Shown piece after piece: positions 9,713 to 19,239 of a stretch of DNA of 64,000 nucleotides. Within the stretch, counting starts at the first letter, position 1. Each line of letters begins with the position of its first letter. The notes under the pieces were generated by a model, which worked only from the letters and a program-made list of their open reading frames with translations, was not told the origin of the DNA and did no database searches. This DNA comes from Ruminococcus sp. (lineage in GTDB: Bacteria; Bacillota; Clostridia; Oscillospirales; Ruminococcaceae), in contig JAHABC010000003.1 in NCBI GenBank assembly GCA_018376535.1, forward strand, positions 80,226 to 144,225. The letters run 5' to 3'. Made by a program: the position numbers and the translations under genes.

Positions 9713-10723
9713 ATGAAACTTAATATAAACTTGAAATATTTATCTGTAAGTATAATATTCGTGGTTTGTATTATGGCAATAGTTATATTCTATACTAAAA
9801 ATAATCGTGAGCAATCATATAGTAGCACAATGTTTTCAATGGATACTATAGTATCTGTTCAAACGTATGGTTCGGATTTGACTAGTGAAGTGCAATCTAA
9901 AGTGGAAGAACTTAATGATATCTTTGATAGACATTCTATTGATACTCCTCTATATATCCTAAATAAAGATAAAATTCTAAAAAATCCGTCCATCTACTTA
10001 AACGATTTAGTAACTAAAACTCTTGAACTAAACGACGAATTTGGCTCTAATGTGGATATATCTTCTGGAACTTTAATAGATACTTGGAATATTAATTCCG
10101 ATACCCCTAGAGTTCCTACCGATAATGAAATATCTACAGCTATGGCAACTATCGGTTCGGATAATATTTCCATCAAAGATAGTTCAATATCGTTGCTCAA
10201 CGGTTGCACTTTAGATGTCGGTTCTGTTGCGAAAGGCTATACCTTAGATGTTATCTACAATCTAATAAAAGATGCTGATTTAGATAGTGCTTGTGTATCC
10301 ATGGGTTCTTCTACACTACTTCTAAACGTGCAGAATTATAACGTCGGAGTTCGTTCCCCTACAGATAATAACTCTTTAGCGTGTACTTTTACCGTAAATG
10401 GTACTGGATATATTTCCACATCTGGTGGATATGAACGCTATATGGAAATAGATGGACAAAAATATTCCCACATTTTAGACCTATCTACTGGATATCCCAC
10501 TACTACAGATTTAACTTCGGTTACCGTATATACCAACAGTGGTATAAAGTCGGATTTCTTATCTACTTACATATATATAGGTGGAACTAAAGACATTTAT
10601 AAATATCTAAATGCTGACGACTACAAAGTAATAGCTATAGATACAAACAATAACTTATATATCAGTAAAAATTTTGATATCAAAATTAAAGATAACTCTT
10701 TAAAACTATATAATTATCGATAA
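9713..10723 (+). CDS. apbE: FAD:protein FMN transferase (ApbE family)
   Basis: GGAGGAG sits 9 nt before ATG 9713, so I use that start (336 residues). After a signal anchor or lipoprotein-like hydrophobic segment (about 10-28) come ApbE hallmarks: FSMDTIVSVQTYG, the DVGSVAKGYTLD motif and the late GYISTSGGYERY and YSHILDLSTGYP. ApbE enzymes attach FMN through a phosphodiester to a Thr in (S/T)GAT sites. The next genes encode RnfD and RnfG, both with such sites, so they are the evident substrates. It faces outward, where those flavin domains lie. Confidence 0.93.
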   Translation: MKLNINLKYLSVSIIFVVCIMAIVIFYTKNNREQSYSSTMFSMDTIVSVQTYGSDLTSEVQSKVEELNDIFDRHSIDTPLYILNKDKILKNPSIYLNDLVTKTLELNDEFGSNVDISSGTLIDTWNINSDTPRVPTDNEISTAMATIGSDNISIKDSSISLLNGCTLDVGSVAKGYTLDVIYNLIKDADLDSACVSMGSSTLLLNVQNYNVGVRSPTDNNSLACTFTVNGTGYISTSGGYERYMEIDGQKYSHILDLSTGYPTTTDLTSVTVYTNSGIKSDFLSTYIYIGGTKDIYKYLNADDYKVIAIDTNNNLYISKNFDIKIKDNSLKLYNYR

Positions 10724-10791
10724 AATCCCATAGTTGAGGGCTTTTATATATTACTTTTTCTATTCTACATTTAACTGAGGAGGTTATTTTA

Positions 10792-12069
10792 TTGAAAAAA
10801 TTGAACTCTGTACATCTTGAACACTGTAAAAATACAGAAGATTGTGCAGTCGAAAGACTTCCTTTACCTAAGATTGTTAAAATTCCTATGTCTATGCACA
10901 TGGGAGCTCCATGCAGTCCGACAGTAAAGGCAAAAGAACAAGTCTTTGTAGGCACTAAAATAGGTGATACTGATGCTTTTATGTCTGCACCAATACACTC
11001 TAGTGTATCTGGAACGGTTAAAGCTATCACTGACTATTTAATGGCAAATGGTAGAACTTGCAAGATGGTTGAGATTGTACCTGACGGAAATCAAACCAAA
11101 GATGAAAACGTCAAGCCTATCACCCTATCTGATAAGGCTAGTTTTTTGAAAGCTGTCCGTGAAAGTGGTGCTGTGGGTCTTGGTGGTGCAGGATTTCCTA
11201 CACATATTAAGCTAAATCCTAAAACCCCAGTGGATACTTTGGTGGTAAACGGTGCAGAATGTGAACCTTATATTACATCGGATTACCGTCTTATGATTGA
11301 TAATCCTAAACAGATTTTAAATGGCATTAAAATGGTCATGAAAGTTTGTGGTATCCAAAGAGCGTGTATAGGCATAGAGGCTAACAAACCTAAAGCTATC
11401 GAAAAGTTTAAAGAACTAACTAGTGGCATGGAAGAAATTGAAATACATACTTTACCATCTACATATCCACAAGGTGCAGAAAAGGTTCTAATATACTCTA
11501 CTACTGGCAGAATTGTCGCAGAAGGTGAACTTCCATCTGACCAAGGAGTTATAGTTATGAACGTATCTACTGCGGGATTTCTACAAAGTTACTTTGAAAC
11601 TGGTATGCCTCTAGTGGAAAGAACTCTTACAGTAGATGGTTCGGCAATTAAAAAACGTTGTAACGTTACCGTTCCAATAGGAACTCCTATCCGTGACATT
11701 CTTGAATACGCTCAAGCTGATATTGATAGTATAAATAAGTTAATCTTGGGTGGCCCTATGATGGGTATGTGTGCTTATAACTTCGATAGTCCAATAGTTA
11801 AAATGAACAACGCTATACTAGGTTTAAATGATTATGTTCCTCCAGTAACTACAGATTGCATTAAGTGTGGTAGATGTATTAAAGCATGTCCATTTAATCT
11901 AATGCCTAGAGAAATAGAACTAGCTTACAAGACTAAAAATGTAGCACTACTTCAAAAGTTAAAAGTTAATCTATGTATGAACTGTGGTTCATGTACATAT
12001 GTATGCCCAGCAAAAAGACCTCTAGCAGAAGTAAATCAACTTGCAAAAGGTTTACTGCCTAGAAAATAA
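10792..12069 (+). CDS. rnfC: Rnf complex subunit RnfC, NADH-binding iron-sulfur protein
   Basis: It starts at TTG 10792, 8 nt after GAGGAGG. The 425-residue protein has the glycine-rich GAVGLGGAGFPTHIKL nucleotide/flavin-binding stretch, and two C-terminal [4Fe-4S] motifs, CIKCGRCIKACPF (about 360-372) and CMNCGSCTYVCPA. RnfC exchanges electrons with NAD(H) on the cytoplasmic side of the complex that couples ferredoxin:NAD+ oxidoreduction to Na+ or H+ transport. First of the rnfCDGEAB genes. Confidence 0.96.
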   Translation: MKKLNSVHLEHCKNTEDCAVERLPLPKIVKIPMSMHMGAPCSPTVKAKEQVFVGTKIGDTDAFMSAPIHSSVSGTVKAITDYLMANGRTCKMVEIVPDGNQTKDENVKPITLSDKASFLKAVRESGAVGLGGAGFPTHIKLNPKTPVDTLVVNGAECEPYITSDYRLMIDNPKQILNGIKMVMKVCGIQRACIGIEANKPKAIEKFKELTSGMEEIEIHTLPSTYPQGAEKVLIYSTTGRIVAEGELPSDQGVIVMNVSTAGFLQSYFETGMPLVERTLTVDGSAIKKRCNVTVPIGTPIRDILEYAQADIDSINKLILGGPMMGMCAYNFDSPIVKMNNAILGLNDYVPPVTTDCIKCGRCIKACPFNLMPREIELAYKTKNVALLQKLKVNLCMNCGSCTYVCPAKRPLAEVNQLAKGLLPRK

Positions 12070-12107
12070 TTTTAATTAATAGTTATCAAGAAAGGATTGA
12101 TATTAAT

Positions 12108-13055
12108 TTGAGTAATAAATTAACAGTAACAGCATCACCACATAGGCGTGATAATGTTTCTACACAAAAAATTATGCTTATGGTTATTATAGCACTTTTA
12201 CCATCTGTAGTGGCTAGTGCGATATATTTCGGTTTTAGAGCAATCTTATTAATTGCCATATGCGTGGCTACTTGCGTATTAACTGAGTTCGTTTGCAGAA
12301 AGTTAATGAAAAGAAATCAAACTATAAGCGACTTATCTGCTTGTGTAACAGGTATATTGTTAGCATTAAACCTACCAGTAACACTCCCAATCTGGGAAGC
12401 AGTTATAGGTTCTTTCGTTGCGATTGCCGTAGTTAAACAACTCTTTGGAGGCATCGGTCAAAACTTTGCCAACCCTGCCATAGTAGGTAGAATAGTATTA
12501 ATGCTATCATTTACTGCCGATATGACTACTTGGGCTATACCTAAGTACTATCAAAACAGTGGTGAAGTAATCACTGGAGCAACTCCATTAGTAAGTGGTG
12601 ACGCATCTTACTTGGATTTATTCCTTGGCAACGTTGGAGGTTGTTTGGGTGAAACTTCTGCTTTAGCAATTCTAATAGGTGGATTGTTCTTAATAGTTAT
12701 GAAAGTTATTTCACCATCTGCACCTATTTCATTCATTGGAACTGTCGCAATATTGACTGCTATCACTGGTGGTGATGTAGGATATCAAGTATTAGCAGGT
12801 GGTCTACTATTGGGTGCGTTCTTTATGGCTACAGATTACTCTACTACTCCTATTACCGAAAAGGGCAGAATTATATTCGGTATAGGTTGTGGTATCATAA
12901 CTTTTGTTATTAGAAACTATGGTGGATATCCTGAAGGTGTATCTTTCTCGATACTACTAATGAACGTTTTAACTCCATACATAGACCGTCTAACCATGTC
13001 TAAACCTGTTGGAGCTAAATATCCAGAAAAAAATAAAGAGGAGGTTTCTAAGTAA
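12108..13055 (+). CDS. rnfD: Rnf complex membrane subunit RnfD
   Basis: The start is TTG 12108, with AAGAAAGGA 11 nt upstream. The 315-residue protein is largely hydrophobic with about nine or ten membrane segments. The sequence VITGATPLV contains the Thr that carries covalent FMN in RnfD/NqrB proteins. It shares its last base with the rnfG start. ApbE, which does the flavinylation, is encoded just upstream. Confidence 0.95.
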   Translation: MSNKLTVTASPHRRDNVSTQKIMLMVIIALLPSVVASAIYFGFRAILLIAICVATCVLTEFVCRKLMKRNQTISDLSACVTGILLALNLPVTLPIWEAVIGSFVAIAVVKQLFGGIGQNFANPAIVGRIVLMLSFTADMTTWAIPKYYQNSGEVITGATPLVSGDASYLDLFLGNVGGCLGETSALAILIGGLFLIVMKVISPSAPISFIGTVAILTAITGGDVGYQVLAGGLLLGAFFMATDYSTTPITEKGRIIFGIGCGIITFVIRNYGGYPEGVSFSILLMNVLTPYIDRLTMSKPVGAKYPEKNKEEVSK

Positions 13056-13579
13056 TGGATAAAATTAAACCTACTCTTGTATTAACTTTGATTTGCATAA
13101 TCGTTAGTACATTGTTAGTATTCGCTAATGCCATAACTAAAGAAAAGATAGTCCAAGCTGAACAAGAGGCTCTTAATAAAAGTTTAGTCAGTGTATTAGG
13201 TGAGGGTACTAATCCAAAAGCTAGTGGATATACTTCCGATGATGCTACTGTAAATGGTATCTATACAGATGACAAAAATCAAGTGGCTTTTGAAATGACC
13301 GTCGATGGATATTCTAAAGGTGGTTTGTATCTACTAGTAGGCATAAACGAAAACGGCGAAGTTTCGGGAGTATCTATAATTACTATTACCGAAACTAAAG
13401 GTCTAGGTACTAAAGTTCAAGATGATAGCTTTATATCTCAATTCATAGGTGCTACTAATACAGATTATTCATTTGAAAAGATTACTGGTGCTACATTCTC
13501 ATCTAATGGTATGAAATCTGCTGTAGATACTGCTTTGACTATATATAATGAACACAAGGAGGAAATCTTAAATGGCTGA
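13055..13579 (+). CDS. rnfG: Rnf complex flavoprotein subunit RnfG
   Basis: The 174-residue protein has one N-terminal membrane anchor and a soluble FMN-binding domain. KGLGTKVQDDSFISQFIG and ITGATFSSNGMKSAV are the RnfG hallmarks, the latter with the Thr of the (S/T)GAT(S/T) flavinylation site. Its ATG overlaps the rnfD stop by one base and its end overlaps rnfE by 8 nt. The length is at the short end of the family. Confidence 0.95.
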   Translation: MDKIKPTLVLTLICIIVSTLLVFANAITKEKIVQAEQEALNKSLVSVLGEGTNPKASGYTSDDATVNGIYTDDKNQVAFEMTVDGYSKGGLYLLVGINENGEVSGVSIITITETKGLGTKVQDDSFISQFIGATNTDYSFEKITGATFSSNGMKSAVDTALTIYNEHKEEILNG

Positions 13580-14246
13580 TAATAAACAACATTCCAATTG
13601 GTACGAATTTACCAAAGGTTTGATTAAAGAAAATCCTAACTTAGTATCATTGTTGGGAATGTGTCCAACGTTGGCAGTAACTACTGAGGCCGTAAACGGC
13701 ATAGGAATGGGTTTAGCTACTACATTCGTACTAGTAGGTTCTAACTGCGTAATATCTTTACTAAAGAATGTAATTCCTAAACAGGTAAAACTTCCAGCAT
13801 ACATAGTAATAATTGCAGGATTCGTTACCGTAATCGAAATGCTTATGCACGGATTTATTCCATCACTATACTCAGCATTAGGAAACTTTCTATCTTTGAT
13901 AGTAGTAAACTGTATCATATTAGGTCGTGCTGAGATGTTCGCTTGTAAGAATAAGGTAATACCATCTATTTGCGATGGTCTTGGTATGGGCTTAGGATTT
14001 ACACTATCTTTAACTTTAATGGGTTCTATTAGAGAACTTATCGGCTCTGGAAGTATCTTCGGATTTAGTTTAGGTATTCCACAATCTATGACTCTATTCA
14101 TTATGCCAGCAGGTGGATTTTTCGTCCTAGGTATGATTATTGCCGTAATAAACAAAGTCGCTCACAAGAAACCACCTCAAGAGATGGGTTGTAAAGGTTG
14201 TCCTAATGCCAGTGCTTGTAAAGGAAACGGAGGTTGTAATCAATAA
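13572..14246 (+). CDS. rnfE: Rnf complex membrane subunit RnfE with Cys-rich tail
   Basis: The 224-residue protein resembles RnfE/NqrD (LIKENPNLVSLLGMCPTLAVTT; later LGMGLGFTLSLTLMGSIRELIG) with six membrane segments. The last 21 residues extend past the usual end and hold four cysteines spaced C-x2-C-x5-C-x5-C, followed by NQ. This tail could bind a metal or cluster at the membrane face; its role is unknown. Confidence 0.93.
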   Translation: MADNKQHSNWYEFTKGLIKENPNLVSLLGMCPTLAVTTEAVNGIGMGLATTFVLVGSNCVISLLKNVIPKQVKLPAYIVIIAGFVTVIEMLMHGFIPSLYSALGNFLSLIVVNCIILGRAEMFACKNKVIPSICDGLGMGLGFTLSLTLMGSIRELIGSGSIFGFSLGIPQSMTLFIMPAGGFFVLGMIIAVINKVAHKKPPQEMGCKGCPNASACKGNGGCNQ

Positions 14247-14818
14247 TGGGAACTTATGTTACTATAATGTTATCGGCTATACTTACCGATAACTATGTAC
14301 TATCCAAGTTTATGGGAATATGTCCATTTTTGGGAGTATCCAAAAAGTTAGATAGCTCTGTCGGAATGGGTTGTGCAGTTATCTTTGTAATGGCTTGTGC
14401 TACTTTGATAACTTATCCTATATATACATACCTACTACTTCCAAATGGCTTGGAGTATCTTAGAACTATGGCATTTATCTTGATTATTGCCCTATTCGTT
14501 CAACTTGTAGAGATTATTCTAAAAAAGGTAATGCCTCCACTATATAAAATGTTGGGTGTATATCTACCTTTGATTACTACCAACTGTGCCGTTTTAGGTG
14601 TAACTCTTGATAATATCGATAGTGGCTATACTTATATGCAATCTGTATTCAATGCAATATGCGTAGGTATAGGTTTTACTCTAGTATTGATAATCTTCTC
14701 TGGAGTACGTTCTAAACTTGAAACTGCTGATATCCCTGAAACTTTTAAGGGTGTTCCAAGTACTCTAGTAGCTGGTGCAATAGTATCTTTAAGTTTTATG
14801 GCTTTCAGTGGAATGTAA
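14246..14818 (+). CDS. rnfA: Rnf complex membrane subunit RnfA
   Basis: The 190-residue protein has six predicted membrane segments and conserved RnfA/NqrE stretches DNYVLSKFMGICPFLGVSKK and LGVYLPLITTNCAVLGV. RnfA and RnfE are inverted homologues that cradle an intramembrane [2Fe-2S] cluster through the Cys residues in the CPF and NCA motifs, both present here. The start shares base 14246 with the rnfE stop. Confidence 0.95.
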   Translation: MGTYVTIMLSAILTDNYVLSKFMGICPFLGVSKKLDSSVGMGCAVIFVMACATLITYPIYTYLLLPNGLEYLRTMAFILIIALFVQLVEIILKKVMPPLYKMLGVYLPLITTNCAVLGVTLDNIDSGYTYMQSVFNAICVGIGFTLVLIIFSGVRSKLETADIPETFKGVPSTLVAGAIVSLSFMAFSGM

Positions 14819-14926
14819 CTAATTAATAGATAATAATTAATATATAATAATTATCATGGTATTTATATTACTACCTAAAACTTAAAGATTAAGTAAATCT
14901 TTATAGAAAGGATTTGATTTTTAAAT

Positions 14927-15751
14927 ATGTCTTTTACTACACATATACTTCCAGTGTTGTTGTTCGCAATATTGGGAATACTCACTGGAGTATTATTAAC
15001 AGTAATATCTAAAGTATTCGAGGTGAAAACCGACGAACGTGTCGAACAGATTAGCGAGGCATTACCTCAAGCAAATTGCGGTGCTTGTGGCTTTGCAGGT
15101 TGTGCCGATTATGCTAATGCTATAGTAACTAAAGGAGTTCCAACTAATCTATGTAAACCAGGTGGTGCAGACGCATCTGCTAAGATTAGCGAAATTATGG
15201 GAACTGTCGCTGAAGAAACTACTCCAGAATGTGCAGTGGTTCATTGTAATGGTACTTGTGAGGCATCATCTAAAAAGTTCGATTTTGTTGGTGTAGATAG
15301 TTGTGCATCTGCTAAGAGGTTCTACGGTGGAACTGGTGCTTGTACTTTCGGTTGTCTAGGTCTAGGCGATTGCATTAAAGTATGCGAATACGGTGCAATA
15401 TCTATAGTAGATGGTATCGCTAAAGTAGATAAATCTAAATGTTTGGCTTGTGGTAAGTGTACTAAGACTTGTCCTAATGGAATAATCTCCATTAAAAAGA
15501 TTACCAACCATGTAGATGTTCTATGCTCATCTCATGATAACGGAAAAAATACCGTCATAGCTTGTAAGAATGGTTGCATAGGTTGCAAGATGTGCGAAAA
15601 GAAATGTCCTAACGGTGCTATCACTGTAGATAACTTCTGTGCTAAAATAGATTACTCTAAATGTACTAGTTGTGGTGAATGTATTACTGCTTGTAAACGT
15701 GGAGCAATAAAATCTTGTTTTGAAAACACATCGGAAAGTATTAACGCATAG
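14927..15751 (+). CDS. rnfB: Rnf complex ferredoxin-accepting subunit RnfB
   Basis: The 274-residue protein has an N-terminal membrane helix, then the NCGACGFAGCADYA cluster motif with a fourth Cys in NLCKPGG, then ferredoxin-type motifs CLACGKCTKTCP, CIGCKMCEKKCP and CTSCGECITACK, so several [4Fe-4S] clusters. RnfB takes electrons from reduced ferredoxin. It is separated from rnfA by 108 nt without a clear terminator, with GAAAGGA before the ATG, and closes the operon. Confidence 0.95.
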   Translation: MSFTTHILPVLLFAILGILTGVLLTVISKVFEVKTDERVEQISEALPQANCGACGFAGCADYANAIVTKGVPTNLCKPGGADASAKISEIMGTVAEETTPECAVVHCNGTCEASSKKFDFVGVDSCASAKRFYGGTGACTFGCLGLGDCIKVCEYGAISIVDGIAKVDKSKCLACGKCTKTCPNGIISIKKITNHVDVLCSSHDNGKNTVIACKNGCIGCKMCEKKCPNGAITVDNFCAKIDYSKCTSCGECITACKRGAIKSCFENTSESINA

Positions 15752-15771
15752 TACATAGTGATTGCATATAC

Positions 15772-15801
15772 AAAAAATCCTCCGTAATGGAGGATTTTTT
15801 T
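15772..15801. terminator. Bidirectional terminator between rnfB and the AraC gene
   Basis: AAAAAATCCTCC and GGAGGATTTTTT flank a 5-nt loop, giving a U-run on both strands. It can end rnf transcripts and those of the convergent AraC-type gene. Confidence 0.9.
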
Positions 15802-15810
15802 TATAAAGAT

Positions 15811-16686
15811 TTATCTTTCACGCCAAGTCTTTCTGTACTTAAATGGAGTAATATCCTCAGATGCTTTAAACTGTTTATTAAAGTAACTGGTATCGTAGAA
15901 ACCACACGTTTCAGATATTTCATCTATAGGTTTATCGGTAAAGCGAAGTAATCTTTTAGCGTAGTTAATTCGACAGGATATTATATACTTAGATATTGTA
16001 ACTCCATAAGCCTTTTTGAACTCTTTAGTTAAATAGAACTTACTCATACAAAAGAGTTCACATAGACTTTCAAGATATATTTCGTTAGTAAAATTACTAT
16101 CTAGATAGTCTTTAACCTCACTTAAACTCTTAGATGCTTTAACAGTATAGTCTATATCAGTCTTTTTAAAAGTCAAAGTAAGAGTTAGTAAATCAGTAAT
16201 AAGTTGAGATGTTTTTATTTCAGTATAGGCATCAGGTTTTTGATTTATATCTATAATACGTCTAATTATTTCTTCAAAAGGATATATATTACTAGGTTTT
16301 ATAACGTTAATATAAGTTTCTTCAAAGCATTTATAGTAACCTCTAGCAGTAGGGCCGTTGAAGTGTATCCAAAGCAATTCCCAAGGGTCGTCGGTACTAC
16401 TTTCGTATAGATGAGTATTAAGACAATCTATAAAGAAACAACACCCTTCCGATACGTTAAACTGACGTTCTTTATAAGTTAAAGTACCTTTTCCTTTTAA
16501 GACTAAAACGAATAGTAAAGAATCCAAATTTTCTCTATTGGTATGATATTCATTAGTAACCTTTATATAACCTGCCTCTTGAATGTAAAAGAAAGTACTC
16601 TTAGCTAAAGGACTGGTAGTACATATTAACCTTATAGAATCTTGTGAAACATTATCATTATTCCAAAGTTGAACATTTTCTTCCAT
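15811..16686 (-). CDS. AraC-family transcriptional regulator
   Basis: The 291-residue protein has an N-terminal AraC-type cupin (KGKGTLTYKERQFNVSEGCCFFIDC, about 60-85) and a C-terminal double helix-turn-helix (about 195-288), including LSEVKDYLDSNFTNEIYLESL and DEISETCGFYDTSYFNKQFK. Such proteins usually sense a sugar or other small molecule. It is the last minus-strand gene before the rnf terminator; its targets are unknown. nadC upstream is 43 nt away. Confidence 0.9.
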   Translation of the reverse strand: MEENVQLWNNDNVSQDSIRLICTTSPLAKSTFFYIQEAGYIKVTNEYHTNRENLDSLLFVLVLKGKGTLTYKERQFNVSEGCCFFIDCLNTHLYESSTDDPWELLWIHFNGPTARGYYKCFEETYINVIKPSNIYPFEEIIRRIIDINQKPDAYTEIKTSQLITDLLTLTLTFKKTDIDYTVKASKSLSEVKDYLDSNFTNEIYLESLCELFCMSKFYLTKEFKKAYGVTISKYIISCRINYAKRLLRFTDKPIDEISETCGFYDTSYFNKQFKASEDITPFKYRKTWRER

Positions 16687-16728
16687 AAATTACACCTCTT
16701 TTTTATTAAAGTAATATTGATTAAAATG

Positions 16729-17574
16729 TTATTTAATGGTATCTATACGCATTGAGATATCAAAACACTTAACCGAGTGAGTTAATGCTCCTAAAGATAT
16801 AATATCTACACCAGTTTGAGCAACTTCTCTAATATTTTGAGCAGTAATATTTCCAGATGCCTCAAGTTTAGCTTTACCATCTACAAACTTAACACATTCA
16901 GCCATCTGTTCACAAGACATATTATCTAACATGATAACGTCAGCACCAGCAGATAGAGCCTCTTTTAATTCGTCCATGGTACGAACTTCCACTTCTATTT
17001 TAACCATGTGACCAATCTTACCTCTTAGAGCTTGTACGGCTGGAGTAATTCCACCATAGGCATCTATATGATTATCTTTTAACATAGCACCATCGGATAG
17101 GTTGTATCTATGATTTTTACCTCCACCTACAGTAACGGCATACTTTTGCAATGCTCTTAACCCTGGTAGAGTTTTTCTGGTATCGGTGATTTGAGCGTTA
17201 GTTCCTTGAACTAGTTCGACACACTTATTAGTAGCAGTGGCAATACCTGACATATGTTGCAAGATGTTCAAAGCAGTTCTTTCGCCTTTTAATAGAGTGG
17301 CTGTATTACCTTTCATTCTGGCAATGATATCGCCCTTCTTTACTTTAGTACCATCTTGAATTAAGATATCAAAATCCACATCATTTCCGACTATTTCAAA
17401 GACACGTTTAGCTATCTCGATACCACAAAGAACTCCAGTATCTTTAGCGACATAGTAAGCATTACTAGTATGTCCTTCTGGAATTAGATAGTCAGTAGTA
17501 ACATCCAAGTAGTTTATATCTTCTGCGATAGCAGTATTTATAATATTATCTATATAATTTTTAGTCAATTTCAT
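16729..17574 (-). CDS. nadC: Quinolinate phosphoribosyltransferase (nicotinate-nucleotide pyrophosphorylase)
   Basis: The 281-residue protein carries NadC motifs: GERTALNILQHMSGIAT, TDTRKTLPGLRALQKYAVTVGGGKNHR in consecutive blocks, and LEASGNI late. It converts quinolinate and PRPP to nicotinate mononucleotide, the committing step of de novo NAD synthesis. It follows nadB by 13 nt in an operon. Confidence 0.95.
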   Translation of the reverse strand: MKLTKNYIDNIINTAIAEDINYLDVTTDYLIPEGHTSNAYYVAKDTGVLCGIEIAKRVFEIVGNDVDFDILIQDGTKVKKGDIIARMKGNTATLLKGERTALNILQHMSGIATATNKCVELVQGTNAQITDTRKTLPGLRALQKYAVTVGGGKNHRYNLSDGAMLKDNHIDAYGGITPAVQALRGKIGHMVKIEVEVRTMDELKEALSAGADVIMLDNMSCEQMAECVKFVDGKAKLEASGNITAQNIREVAQTGVDIISLGALTHSVKCFDISMRIDTIK

Positions 17575-17587
17575 TAAAAAGTACCTC

Positions 17588-19042
17588 CTAAATGACTTCT
17601 TTTAGAATTAAGTATGCCATAGTAACTAAAGATTTAGCTTCCACATAGTCGCTATCTATTATGAAGTTACCCTCTGCCAATAACTTTTTGAGTTCTTTAA
17701 TACGTTCAAATCCTTCAACGGCAGATTTCTTATCTGGGATAACAAAGTAACTCTTTTGCATAATGTGTCTAACTTCTGTTCTAATACCATGAGGAATCTT
17801 AACGGCATCTTTAGGTTGAACGAACTCATACTGTTCAAAAGTTTTAGGAGCGTTAGATATCTTAGAGTTGATATCACCCGCACCACGTCTTGAAAATACT
17901 AGAGCCTCTAACAATGAGTTACTTGCTAAACGATTGTTTCCATGTACACCAGTATGCGAACACTCACCTACTGCATATAGATTGTTTATTTTAGTTCTAG
18001 CAAAGCTATCCACATTTATGCCACCCATTAGATAGTGTTGACATGGATATATAGGTATTCTATCCTTAGTTAAGTCGTAGCCTTGTTCTAAAAGATTTTT
18101 ATATATCATAGGGAAACGATTTTTAATAAACTCAGGGTCTTTATGGGAAATATCAAGATAAAAGTCTGAGGAGTTTGTCTTTTTACTTTCCATCATAATG
18201 GCATGAGATACTACATCTCTAGGAGCAAGTTCAAGACGGTCATCATAGTTTTGCATAAATCTTTCGCCGTTGCAGTTCAATAGATATGCTCCCTCACCCC
18301 TTACAGATTCGGAGATTAAAAAACATTCTCTAGTATGCTTATTATTGAAAGCTGTTGGGTGGAACTGTATAAAACTCAAATTTTTTATATCTGCACCAAG
18401 TTCATAAGCCATCATGATGCCGTTACCAGTAGCAATAGCAGAGTTGGTAGTATACTCATACAATCTACCGATACCACCAGTGGCTAAAATTAAAAAGTGA
18501 CAGTTATATGTAGTATGCACATCATCTTTAAGGATATCTGTTGAAAAACCTGTAGACGTTTTCTTAATGTTACATAGTAGAGCATTATCCATAATAGTAA
18601 CATTATCCATAGTTTGAACCTTTGCTAGAAGTTTTTTAACTACTTCAAAGCCAGTGGCATCTTTATGATGGAATATTCTATTTTTAGAATGTCCACCCTC
18701 TAAAGTTCTATGTAGAGTGCCATCTGGATTTTTATCGAAATCCACCCCTAATTGGATTATATGTTCAATATCTTTACAAGCCTCGCTTACTAATATATGA
18801 ACTGTATCGATATTATTTTTAAAACCACCAGCAATAAGAGTATCGTTTTGATGTAGACTTATATCATCATTAGGAGATTTATATACTCCAGCAATACCAC
18901 CTTGTGCCAACGCAGAGTTACACAAAGTAAGCTCGTTTTTAGAAATAAGAAGTACTTTAAGACTAGGGTCTAGGCTTATTGCAGAATATAAACCACTCGC
19001 ACCAGTACCCACAATAATGACATCATAATTGTTTTGTATCAT
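17588..19042 (-). CDS. nadB: L-aspartate oxidase
   Basis: The 484-residue flavoprotein begins with the Rossmann motif IIVGTGASGLYSAISL, and shows SALAQGGIAGV, HHKDATGFEVVK, the HPTAF substrate region and the GGINVD...YAVGECSHTGVHGNNRLASNS FAD-closing region in blocks. It oxidises aspartate to iminoaspartate, the precursor of quinolinate. The partner quinolinate synthase gene nadA is not in this window, although the three genes are commonly linked in Clostridia. A perfect 8-bp inverted repeat lies just upstream. Confidence 0.94.
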   Translation of the reverse strand: MIQNNYDVIIVGTGASGLYSAISLDPSLKVLLISKNELTLCNSALAQGGIAGVYKSPNDDISLHQNDTLIAGGFKNNIDTVHILVSEACKDIEHIIQLGVDFDKNPDGTLHRTLEGGHSKNRIFHHKDATGFEVVKKLLAKVQTMDNVTIMDNALLCNIKKTSTGFSTDILKDDVHTTYNCHFLILATGGIGRLYEYTTNSAIATGNGIMMAYELGADIKNLSFIQFHPTAFNNKHTRECFLISESVRGEGAYLLNCNGERFMQNYDDRLELAPRDVVSHAIMMESKKTNSSDFYLDISHKDPEFIKNRFPMIYKNLLEQGYDLTKDRIPIYPCQHYLMGGINVDSFARTKINNLYAVGECSHTGVHGNNRLASNSLLEALVFSRRGAGDINSKISNAPKTFEQYEFVQPKDAVKIPHGIRTEVRHIMQKSYFVIPDKKSAVEGFERIKELKKLLAEGNFIIDSDYVEAKSLVTMAYLILKEVI

Positions 19043-19074
19043 AACTATTCTTTCCTTTACTTACATTTAAATAT

Positions 19075-19104
19075 ATTGTATGGAAACTAAATATAGCATA
19101 CAAT
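19075..19104. promoter_or_regulatory. Inverted repeat upstream of nadB, candidate operator
   Basis: ATTGTATG (19075-19082) and CATACAAT (19097-19104) are perfect 8-bp arms around a 14-nt spacer, so the half sites are two helical turns apart. The site is 33-62 nt before the nadB start, in the likely promoter region. A NAD repressor such as NiaR would be a reasonable binder, but this is inference. Confidence 0.5.
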
Positions 19105-19239
19105 TGATATTATATTAAGTATATCACACAATTATGAATTTTTTATTAACAAGGCTCGTAAAAATACAAAAATTCAAGTTTTTAGATATATTGTAGATGT
19201 TTAATAAAAAAAAATGTATAATATGTGTATAAAATATCA

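Noticed and set aside
13568..14155. 195-codon frame antisense to rnfE
   Set aside because: rnfE is certain from family motifs and operon overlaps; the antisense frame shows no protein-like features.
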